This document shows positions 49,683 through 60,300 of a stretch of 64,000 bases of DNA, piece after piece; positions within the stretch are counted from its first letter, which is position 1, and each line of letters begins with the position of its first letter. The notes beneath the pieces were generated by a model, which searched no databases, was not told the origin of the DNA, and was given only the letters and a program-made list of their open reading frames with translations. The stretch spans positions 37,687,501 through 37,751,500 of the forward strand of contig NC_134368.1 in the NCBI RefSeq assembly GCF_035582795.1. Reading direction: 5' to 3'. Both the position numbers and the translations under genes were made by a program. Origin of the DNA: Mycteria americana. Lineage: Eukaryota; Chordata; Aves; Ciconiiformes; Ciconiidae.

Positions 49683-51310
49683 TCCCCGAACAATGTCGGT
49701 CAGTGTCACCAGCAACTCCATCCTTCTTTTTTTTTTTTTTCCGTAAGTTCTTCATTCGAATAACAACTTCATTAATAGAGTGCTGCCCCCCACTCCTCCA
49801 TCGTGCTCCACCAGGCGTGAATCCGACCCATCCTGCTTTTACAGCGGTTATAACATGAAGCCAGATTTTGTGCTGCTCTAAACACAGCCAGGAAAGCTGG
49901 GGTCAGTACTCTGGATTCACAGCAGTGGCAATGAGAGCGGAATCCTGGCTGGCTATCCACAGAATTTTCTGGTGGGTGCACGTGGAGATCTCCAAGCATC
50001 AAACACATCTTACCCCGGCATCTTTAACTGAGAAGCTCACCCTGGCTCCCAGTACGGAGAAGCTCAGGGGTAGTGACAGACCTCTGTGCGTTTAACTGGG
50101 TTCTTTCCAATTCACTCCTTCAACTCCAGCTCTGTCACCAGCAGAGCCCCATCTTCTCCTTACAGTGCCAGCCAAGCCCTGTATATACTGAGCTGTTCTT
50201 CCAAGAGCCAAGTGCTTTGCCGAGTGACCATAATGCCGAGAGAGGTGGATCAGCAGGAGAGCAGTGAGAGCATCCTACTTCTCTCGGCCTTTCCTTCTGC
50301 ATTTTCCCCAAAGTGAGCCCTGGCCCTGCACGCCTCCAAGGCTGGGCTTTCCTCACGGACCGCGGCGGGGAGGGGGGTAGGGGGCTGGGAAAGGGGAGAG
50401 TGATAGAAATCCTCCACCTCAAAACCAGGAGGAAAGTGAAACGGCAGCTGGACACACAGAGGTCAGGAGAACGTAGGATGAGGAAGCCTGGCATTCAACA
50501 GTCTCTCTGCTTTTCCTGGTGGAGATAATACCATCTGCTCAGGTTTGGGGGTTTTGTACACAGTTATGTTTCTGCAGGTTTTTCAACACTTACTGCTTTT
50601 CTACCAGCTCTTGCTCTCTACACCTCTGCCCAGTGAACAGCACATTCCCCTTTATTCTGCAGCAGGGAGAGAGATCTACACTGATGGATCTCCCACCCTC
50701 TCAGTTAATCCTGGCTAATATTTCCACCACAGGCTATCAAGCCTAAACACAGTTGTAACAGTAAAGTTAAATAGCAGGAGAGGATGGAGCTGTTGTCAGA
50801 GGTAATGCCTCTGAATGTTAAGTCAAATGGATGAAAACATCAACACGGCAGATATATTAAATCCCTGAAATATCCAGTTTTGGCCCTGCTCATTCACTCC
50901 AGCGCAGCCATGGATCCACCTTGGGGTGGTGTTCAACGCAGGGCTGGCAGCAAAGCCAGCTGCCACCACGGTCTGTTAGCTCAGAAGATTAATTTCACTT
51001 AACTGTTAAATCGTCTAGTTGTCACAGTCCTTGGTGTTACACACTGGGATGGATAGATGGATGGATGCTGTGGTGGGTCATTAGAGAGGTGTTCTTCTTA
51101 CATCATTAAATTTCTACTGTGAAATAAGCTCGTCTAAAACAGGGCTGTAAGGGTCTGATCCTGCAAAGTGTCCTCTCCTCTTCGGGAGGCTGTGCCTTCA
51201 GCAATGCCTTCGGGAGTGCTCAGCGCTTTTTCTGATATACCTCTGAACCAGGAGCTTTCTGTGACAAACTGCCTTTGGAAGGATTTAGGTCCCTCCCCAT
51301 GCAAAATAAA
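49683..51310 (+). other. Likely ENPP6 3' UTR region
   Basis: No other gene is seen. A T-rich run (49724-49741) lies shortly after the stop. The first AATAAA after the stop codon is at 51305-51310. ATTAAA variants occur earlier, near 50866 and 51104. The real transcript end could be any of these or further downstream. Confidence 0.4.
51305..51310 (+). terminator. Candidate poly(A) signal for ENPP6
   Basis: This is the first canonical AATAAA after the stop codon. A GT-rich stretch (GGTATGTGTGGT) begins about 45 bases later, somewhat further away than usual for a downstream element. Confidence 0.35.
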
Positions 51311-54239
51311 CATCTAGGACTTATTATTCCTGTGGATCCAGAGTTAAGCACGATCTGGGTATGTGTGGTACAGTGAGTTTAAGGGTGAATGATTACACTG
51401 TGGAAAAAAAACCGCACCAAATTAAACTTGACAAAAGACTTCTGTAATAGCTGTAAAGGTTTATGTAATGTGTTTTTAAAGCTCAAGTGAACCATCAAAT
51501 CAATTGGGGGGGAAAAAAGGAGAAAATCAGTCTTTGTTATTAGACTGTTGAGTATAAAAGGCAATTTAGTGCTTTCGAAGCATTTGCAAGTAGCTATAAA
51601 ACAAGCACCTATTGTTCAGAGTTCCCTGTTGCTCTTTAATGGACCAGGCTCAATGAATTCACTGGAGCACATTTTTAAAGTGAAAAAATCATCAGTATAC
51701 AAGATAACCAAATGACTAAATTACCAAGTTTTGTTTGAAAATCAACAGGATAGATACAGTCAATACCTGCTAATCCCTCCATAGCCTGCCGTTTTAACTC
51801 TTACAGTGAACAGAACCCAAGGTCCTCTTACAGAAGAAAAGCTCCTAAATGTAAGGCTATATTCAGATTCTCAGTTATACAAGCAGAAACTGGAAATAAC
51901 AAACCAGGTCCATCGAGTTGTTCCAGGGATGTGCCATGACAGATGAAACCAATGTTGATCCCTGGGAGTACTTTGTGTAGCTCATTTTTGTCAGTGTCCA
52001 CATGCATATTTGCATAGGTGCAGAGCAAATCGTCTAATTGCAGTAGGATTTGTTTGACCTTAATGCAAGCATTGTGTGTATGGCAATACACCTCAAAAGA
52101 CATTTGATCTGTAAAAGGGAAATTTGATGGTAGACCTACAAGAAGCTCATTAGCTTCAAAAGAACTACAGCTGATTATTTTTTGAGAAGTGCATCTTTCT
52201 TCCTCAGAAATGTTGTACTTCTGAATCAGTTCACATTCTCATTCAAAAATCAAGTGTCTTGACTCTCGCCTATTTTTCTGTATACTATGCAATGGAGGTG
52301 GGTGTATTTTAAAACCTATTTCTGAATGATGTTTTTATACAATGACTGATTGTGAATGAGTGAATAATTCTAAGAATGGTGTTAGAAAAAAAATATGCAT
52401 CTTTTTGTAAATACTGTAAGATTTTGGAAAAAAAAAACCAACAAAAAACCAACAAAAACCAAACCACCACTGCTGTAACACCTTGCCTTTCTTGTTTGAT
52501 TGCTGCATCAAAGTGTGATAAACAGTGTTTGAAGCTTGTGCTGATTAATCATCAGAAAGATGAATGATAACATTGTTTAGAAATGGCAAAGTTGTCAGCA
52601 TGTAAATTAGGGACATTAAATACATCACACAAGATACTGTAGCTTGTATACGCAGTCCTTTTTTCCAGCTGTATTTCAATAGTTAACCTTTTGAACATCC
52701 ATCCAGGGACATGCAATTCACACTAGCAAATGGACACAACAAACCATTTTGCTCTCCTGAGAGGTGAGCCTTGGATGCTCTCTGCAGACCCTTTCTCCAA
52801 GCCCACCTTGTTACCATCACATCAGCTGCTTGCACAGAAATCAGGTGCATCGTCACAGGTACCAGGGTTCAGTTGGTTCGGGCTTTCCAGAGCCCTCACG
52901 GTACACCCTGCTTCCCAGCACGGGGTGGTGCAAATGGCAAGAAGACCGCAAAAACCAACACCGAGGGCCTCAAGGACAGGGGGCCCTACTCCTGCTTTAG
53001 GCTCCACAAATCAACAACGATGTTCATGGAACAGACTGATTTAATAGAAATACGTCTCCAAACCTCCTCAGTGGAATTTATCTTGTTTTCCTTACATTAA
53101 CTGACCACAGGGGCAGGGAGGGCACGATGGAGGAGAAGCCAAGTCTGGGAAAGCAGCGCAGGTATACCAATGAGTCGTCTAATTCACAGCAGGACTACCT
53201 TTGAACTGGCAGCACTGCCAAGGTCTGCTCAGAGATGGTCCCTCTGTGTCCCATAAATATGGGTCCTGCAAAAAGGAGGGTACTGAGGGACTGCCTGCAT
53301 GGGGACAGTGTGGGAGTCAGTCTCAGTCAGCTCCCCGTAGCAGTGCCAAAAATGGCAATTTCCCACCTAAATAAGCTGAGCCTTTTTTAATCAATGAGCT
53401 CGGCAGCCGTGTAAGTGGCACAACTGCCCAGGGCTCGACGGATGAGCCCTCCAGCATCCCTCGGGATGCAGCCTGCATTGCCCATACAGACTGCAGCCTC
53501 ACTGAGTCACTTTTGTATCGGCCCAGACACTGGCCAGAGCCCTCCACAAATACCAGGACTTCACAACTAAGCGGTGAATTAAGAGATTTTGTGGTGCTGG
53601 CCACTTTCCTTGTCTCCTAACTGCTCAGTAGAAGTCAAAACATCCGTCAGACATTAAGCTCCACACCTCAGAGGGGGATGCAGACCAAATGAGCTCTGGG
53701 CACTGTGAAGTGAAAGGCATTGGAAAAGCTCCATGTAACATTTCCCCCTCTTCCTTCTCCCTGTAAGGCTGCGGCAAGAGGGCAGGCGGCTGCAAATCAA
53801 ATGGGAATTTTTAAAGGAAACGTGGCCTAATGAAGGGAAAAGCTTGAAAACCTCTATTTTAGCAAAATGAGTCTTTAATAGCTGTTTTGAAAGATAACTT
53901 TCACCTACATGGAAAAACGTTTTTTTGTATAGGTACTGAAACACATGTATGTTAAAGGAAGGTTATTGTGGAGTGCTCCAAAACTAAGAACATTTCAAAA
54001 TTACAGTTGACCGGACACCGTAATTCTCAAGCTTCGTACAGATGTTTGTAGCTGTATAGATTATTCTGATAAAATCTGAATTATATGGAAGTCGCTATGG
54101 ACTTGCACCTGCTATAACGTTATCCCAAATGCGGCAGCTCTCTATCAACGACACGGTTTCTGCTCTACCAGCCCAATCCACCAGAAAATCACCACCAGCT
54201 GCCAGCAGACCTGCCCTGGTCTCTCCCCAGCCCTGCCTG
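51311..54239. other. Intergenic 3' flank, nothing recognised
   Basis: Mostly AT-rich, with A-rich simple sequence (AACAAAAACC-type) near 52430-52470. No recognisable exon, repeat family or RNA gene. Confidence 0.5.
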
Positions 54240-54850
54240 GCGCCTGTTTGATGCCCCCCGCCCCGGTTCGAGGCGAAGGCCTGGGGCCGCACCGCCTCAC
54301 CGCAGGGCCGCCTTTTTCCACGGCTGCTCCCGGCGTCCTGGCTGGCTGGGAAGTGTCACCCACTGGCGTGCAGGTAAGCTCCCGCTTCGGAGTGGAAGAC
54401 AATCAGCAGCAGCAGCAGCACTGAAACAACAGCATCTTCTCTGCCGGCTCGGCGGGCTGAGGAGAGGCGGCGGCGGCAGCGGCTCGGCCCTCGCTGGGGG
54501 AAAGGCCCCACAGGCCCCGGAAGCGGAGATCTCCCCACGCGCTGCTTTTACGGCCTTGTTTGCCCCTTTTTGCGGTGTCGACGGCCAGCAAGGCGGTGGC
54601 TGCAACGGGTGCGGCCTCCTGAACCGCGGCTGGGTTTGCCGGTGCAGGAGGAGGAGACCCCGTTCACGAGGGGGGCTCTTGGCCGGGACCCCGCGGGCGG
54701 CCCCGGCCCCGGCCCCGGCGTGCCCGGCCCGGCAGCGCCCCCTGGCGGCCGGCGCGGCGCAGGCAGCCGCAGGGCGCGGGGGGGCCCTCGCCCACCCTCT
54801 GCCCGCAGCAGGGGAGGGGAGGACCCGCGGCCTTCCTGCCAAAACAGGGG
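54240..54850. promoter_or_regulatory. Orphan CpG island, possible promoter or insulator
   Basis: A sharply bounded GC-rich stretch with dense CpG lies about 4.6 kb past the ENPP6 stop, flanked by ordinary sequence. It contains a (CAG)n run near 54404-54420, (CCCCGG)n-like sequence near 54702-54718, a near-consensus CTCF motif (54733-54750) and a good splice donor CAG|GTAAGC at 54373/54374 on the + strand. Reading frames across it on both strands mostly start at non-ATG codons and show no domain. It could be the promoter of an unannotated non-coding transcript, an alternative promoter of a neighbouring gene, or an insulator. Confidence 0.6.
54733..54750. promoter_or_regulatory. Predicted CTCF binding site
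   Basis: CAGCGCCCCCTGGCGGCC matches the known CTCF core in reverse orientation (AGCGCCCCCTGGTGGC) with a single difference. It sits inside the orphan CpG island, so binding could depend on methylation. Confidence 0.65.
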
Positions 54851-55109
54851 GGGTTTGGGTAGGGGGGCTGGGGTGGGAGACAGCAGTACGTTTTAGACAG
54901 GAGGGCTGTAGCGAGCAAAGTAAGAATTGGGACTTGTCTTTCATTCTGTGTTTCTCATTGCAGTTTTTTACCTCTTTCTCCCCTTTAACTTTCTGTTACC
55001 CTTTGCTCTATGGCTGACTCCCCCTCCCGCAACCCCACAAACCTGCTGCCTCCGTGTAGTTTCCTGAGCGAGCCTCCTGCCCTGCCCCCTGCCTACTTCT
55101 GCCCTAATT

Positions 55110-55590
55110 TCATAGAATCACAGAATCGTATAGGTTGGAAAAGACCTTTAAGATCATCAAGTCCAACCATAAACCTAACACTGCCAAGACCACCACTATA
55201 CCCTGTCCCTAAGCACTTCATCCAAACGTCTTTTAAATACCTCCAGGGATGGCGACTCAACCACTTCCCTGGGCAGCCTGTTCCAATGCTTGGCAACCCT
55301 TTCAGTGAAGTAAAATTTCCTAATATCCAGTCTAAACCTCCCCTGGTGCAACTTGAGGCCATTTCCTTTCGTCCTGTCACTTGTTACCTGGGAGAAGAGA
55401 CCGACCCCCACCTCTCTACAACCTCCTTTCAGGTAGTTGTAGAGAGCAATAAGGTCTCCCCTCAGCCTCCTTATCTCCAGGCTAAACAACCCCAGTTCCC
55501 TCAGCCGCTCCTCATAAGACTTGTGCTCCAGACCCTTCACCAGCTCCATTGCCCTTCTTCGGACACGCAAATTTTGGACATCCTCAATAG
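55110..55590 (-). mobile_element. CR1 LINE, 5'-truncated, with 124-codon ORF2 remnant
   Basis: The + strand begins with a short tail (CATAGAATCACAGAATC), followed by the reverse-complemented CR1 3' end. The minus strand 55196-55570 keeps an unbroken 124-codon frame from the C-terminal end of the CR1 reverse transcriptase ORF (motifs [19 protein letters not shown] and [18 protein letters not shown]). It extends about 190 bp further 5' than the copy at 6547-6836 and is very similar to it where they overlap. Confidence 0.94.
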
Positions 55591-57299
55591 GAGGATGAGT
55601 GGCCTTGGACAGACCTGGGTGTTTACCTGGCCCTTAATGATCCTTGACAGGAATCAGCTGGATATACTTCCAAATACAGATGACTTGGGCTGCATCTAGA
55701 GCTGCTTTTGTTGTTATTAAAGCCTGATCCCCCTATGAAACAAAATCTGTGTGCAAAAGAGGGGAGCAGAGAGCGGCAGGGATGGGTGATGCAGGTCCTT
55801 GCTTCGTTACTCGTTCTCACTTGCAGCTTCGCTCTAGGTTAAACGTGGCACCCTCCGGTTAGGCAGGCCTGGCAGTGCTGCTCAGGAGGACTCAGCCTTT
55901 ATCAGCTCAGGGGGACTCTGATTAAAGCAATAAAAGACAGCAAGGAAACAGCGAGGAGGGCTGAGGTGGGGAGAAGTAGTGCCCACCTCCCACGCCAGCA
56001 CGGATCAGAGCTTAGCTGAGCTCTGGAGAGCAGCAGCAAACAAGGAATTTTAATATCAGCATTGTAGCAGCCTTCAGGAGCTGCCCCAGTGTCCCACACC
56101 GTGGGGACGCAGGCAGGCAGCCAGCCAACCCCCCAGACATCAGTATCTTCCACTGGGACCACGCGGGCATCTCCCGTGTGACCAATTTTCTGTGATTGTG
56201 GGAGTGGGCACTGGCAGCTCTTGAGCAGCCTTCTGTTGTTCTCAAGAAATTAATAATACGTTAAAACATTACTCAGCACTTATATATATCACTTGGTGAA
56301 TATTAATTAAGCCTCAAAATCAGCTGGAGACACTGGCATTGCTTCCTTGCTGGATAGAAAAAGGCAGGCCCAGGCAGCACCGGCCATTGCAAAGGCAGCG
56401 GAGTGCAGGCAGGGTTTGTGGGGGATCAGCTGCAATCCCAGCCGAACACCCGGCCGACCTGCTGCTCGCACTGGGCTACCTCCACGCGAGGGCTCCCAGC
56501 CACTGCATCGCATGTAAATGCATATAACCAAGCCACGTGTCCATAACAGGCAGTTTTGGAACACTTTCTTCAGTGGTCCAATGTGCTGCTCATCCTATGG
56601 TGCTAAAACAACCCGTGCATTGGCAATGACTGTTTTGTGCTCCCCTATTCAAGGTTAGTTTTGCCCCTGCAAGCCCTGGCCATACAAGGTGACTCAGGAG
56701 GGGCTTGCTTCTGGCTTGTGAGAGGAGCCTCCCACCCTCTACATGACCCTGGGCAGAAGGAGGCTCTGGCAAATTCAAAATTAATTTTTTAAAAGTGCTT
56801 ATTTGCCTGCCTACGTATCCATCCATCCATCCATCCATCCATCCATCCATCCATCCATCCATCTTACCTGTAAATCTCTCTCTCCCTTGCTACCTCTTCC
56901 ATGTCTTCTCTACATTGGTGGGGCTTTTGGGGGCAAGACTTTGTTTCTGTGTTTGCTAGAGTAGGTAGCACTGTTGTTCTCAGCTTGCAGCTCACTGATT
57001 GTCCCCAAGGATCCCGGGAGTGGGAGAGGGGGTAACCCCGGCCGGCCACGTCCTGTGCCCCGCACGCGTCTCAGCTGAGAAGATGCTGTAAGAGAGAGGG
57101 AAAGCACCCCTTGTCCAGCCATGGAGGGCTGCTCCGAGCATGGATTTAATAAGGAAATCACTTTGGGCTTAAAAGTGAAGTTTTAAAGCAGCCTTCCCAT
57201 AGCAGCTGTGAAGGAGCACAAAAAAAAAAGCTTAATGTCTTTTAAGGTCGAGTTCAAGCACTTTGTGAGCTGGATCATGCAACCTGCTTGCCTACACCA
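55591..57299. other. Intergenic, only simple repeats seen
   Basis: Contains an ATCC microsatellite (56817-56863). No gene is recognised. Confidence 0.5.
56817..56863. repeat. (ATCC)n tetranucleotide microsatellite
   Basis: About 11 and a half ATCC units without interruption. Confidence 0.97.
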
Positions 57300-57347
57300 C
57301 TGTGGGGGCTGGACAGGATGACCTGGAAGGTCCCCTCCTGCCCTAAT
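57300..57347 (+). mobile_element. CR1-like 3' end fragment
   Basis: GGGGGCTGGACAGGATGACC followed by TGGAAGGTCCCCTCCTGCCC resembles the conserved CR1 3' end (GGTTGGACTAGATGACCT...AGGTCCCTTCCAACC) in sense orientation, but it is diverged and short. Confidence 0.55.
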
Positions 57348-60300
57348 CTCAAATGTTTCCTTAGAAGAACAGTTCCGACAAAGACAAATAACTTTTTTTA
57401 TTTTCTCTAAACAGAATAAAATGGAGAGAGGCCTGAGCTTTCTGTTTGCATTTCATACAGCCTCTTGCTGCAAGAACAAATGAGATGAACAAACACAAGT
57501 CCCACTGACAAGAAGATATTTAATAGCCATGATGTGGGGAGCTTTCCAGCAAAAGAAAGACCGTTTTATGCAGAAATAGATGAATGCAGCCTGTAAAGGC
57601 TCAGCAATTAATCACGCGTTTGAAGAAATACAACACAGTCAGAGAGGCTGAATTTTAAATGCTCGCTGCTCCGGTTTGGACAGTGACAAATTAAGGCCCA
57701 TACAAAAGCAGGTGTGGCTCTTGAAGAAGCCCTCTGAGGCCAATTAAAAATGGGAAACCAGCTGGTAAGTGTGCAGATGTGACAGCTAGAGCAGCTTAAG
57801 AAATGAATACAAAGGAGGAGGATGGAGGAATTAATGGTGCAGGAGCTGAGGCGAATGAAAGAGGACCTGCTCTCCGAAGGGGGTTGCTCCGTGGCGGGTG
57901 AAGTGCCTCATCATGTGGGATGGGCAAAGCTGTGACAGCCACGTGTCCTTGCTGCCCTGGAGAGCTGCCCTGCGCCTGCCTCAGACGGGCTCCACACGAA
58001 GCCCCCGCTGAAGGACCCCACAAACCACAGCGTCTGCTGCCCCGCGCGCCCCGCAGCTTCCCCCGGTGCCCAGAGGAGAGCTGCGTTCGGGGACGTCTGA
58101 AGCTGATGGCATGGGCACCTCTGAAAATGCCTGCGGTACCCCGTGATGGGAAAGGCAAGGGGCTGAGAGCGAGGGTGGATTTTCCCAAATCAGCTCCAAC
58201 GAGAGCCAGGTCTGCTCCAATCCAACAGGCAATGTCCGGCCAGGTTCCACATGCAGTGCTTCATCGTTCCCAATCTGTTCACAGTCTCCAGCGTTCGCTG
58301 TTCTGAGTCAGTCAAGAAAATGGTTATTCTTCCCACTGAAAACACATGAAATAATTCAGATACAAGTCAAATTACGAAGGATTTGTAATTTGCTGTTAGG
58401 GTTACCATCTAGGAATTGTTAGCAGATTTATAAACAGTGCCACGAGAACAAACTATGAATCAGTAGAAGCCGGAGCTTGTCATCCCGTTTGGAAAAGGAT
58501 GCCACCATGATTGTCATCACAATTTCTCCGTGCTGTTCCTCCCACATTTACCCCTACCCTGCCTCTCTCCACACATCCAGCGGGTGTGAGGTATCACCGG
58601 GACAGCATTTTGTAGAAATTTCCTTCTACCAAAGTGCAGGCTGGGGGACTGGTCCCATTTGCCTCATCAAAGTCTGTTCTTCCAAAGTAATTTGTTGATA
58701 CAAATCTCTTTCCTGCTGTGAATTATATGGACTTTTTCTCAGAAAAAGCTGTTGACACAGATCGCTATAGATGACTTGTTTGGTTTTTCTCTCCTCTTGT
58801 CCATAGGAAAGGATTGCTTCTGCTAATGTTAAGCTTTGGCATACAATAATCCTTCTGGGAAGGTGAGCATGACAGAGCTGCGTTTGAAGCTGCTGATAGC
58901 TTCAACTGGGAGAGTGGACAAGGTCTTCACCAGTTTCATCCTCTAAATAAAAAGAAAAAAATCTCTAGTGACGAGCTGCTCAGCCCCTTGCCTATTTCTG
59001 TGAAGCTGAGTATTTAAGCCACTTCTTTCTTGAAAAAAATCTCATTTTCATTGGCCCTATTTCCAGCATGGTGTTGATGAAGCATGGGAAATTTTTATGT
59101 AAAAGGAGTTCTCTTTCTGCGTCCACCCCCCCCCCACTAGCCTGGCTGTTTGTCACCAGCGTGGGTAGTGACAGCCCTAACAGTGCTGTCCTAGCCAACT
59201 TGCCAAATAATAAAGCAGGTGGGCAGCTTCACTGCGGGAAATAGCCTTTCACAGTGCCTTTATGCTTGAGCATAGGTAGTCATTGCAGCACGGAGACCCT
59301 GTTTGGCCCAATAGCTTTCACATTAAAAAATACATCCTAAGACTGAATAATTTCTCTTAGAACGAGCTCGGCATCCAGGGCCTCGGCCAGGGAGGAGGGC
59401 CCCAGCCGGCCGGTAACAAACCCGGCCCCAAAAAGCAGTCCTTGCCAAAAATCCTGCAAGGGTGGGAAGAAGGAGGCAACCAGAGCCATGAACGCAGCCT
59501 GAGGCTGTACTGAGCAGGCGAACAGCAGCTGCAGGCAGAGATGATCTCAGCCAGTGCTTTTCTTCTGTTTGAAGGGACGGGAATGGGCTAATTTGGAGCT
59601 GGCAGCAGGTAACCAAAGACAAGATACAAGATGAATCTTAAATAATGATCTGAAACTGTTCTGCATCCCCCCTCCAGTTCCCTGTGACATCCATGGCTAG
59701 AAACAGAGACGCCTCCGAGTGACGTTTAAAAGGTTTCATATACCAGTGTGGTAAATAGAGCCAGTGCCAAAACTTCCCTGCCTCTGAGAAGGGGCATGGG
59801 GAGAAGCAATTTCTCATTGCTTATCCATCTCCCTCCTGTCATCTGTTGTGTCTGGAGGCTGCTGCCACGTGCAAACATCTGGGATGCATCATGGACCTTC
59901 TCCTGCTGGAGAGAGGAGATGGTTTTTGGATGCAAACTAAGCTCAGAGGCGCTCTGCAGCCTTTGCAAGGGAACAAACAGCAAGTTATTGCACGTACGAT
60001 AGGAACGGAGGGAAAGAAGGGAGAAGGTTTTATTCCAAGACAAATGTGAGAGCCTTGAGGGTGTGCAAAACCTTCACGAGCAGAAACCTGCCACGCACAC
60101 AGGAAGATGGGTTGAGAAGCAATTATGACTTATGTTTTAGGGGGCTGCCTGAGCAGAGAGGAATACCACCAGGACCGCCGAGCACCTCACCGGTTTTGCA
60201 AGCTGTGGCTAGTTCCTACCTCAAGGGTAAAGGACGGCAAGTTGTTCTTCAGGACAGAAGTTAACCAGGAGTAAGGAGGGCCATTGCACTCAGGTAGCAG

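Noticed and set aside
54297-54944. 215-codon minus-strand frame in the orphan CpG island as a protein gene
   Set aside because: It is low-complexity proline/alanine/arginine sequence with no domain. GC-rich composition explains the lack of stops.
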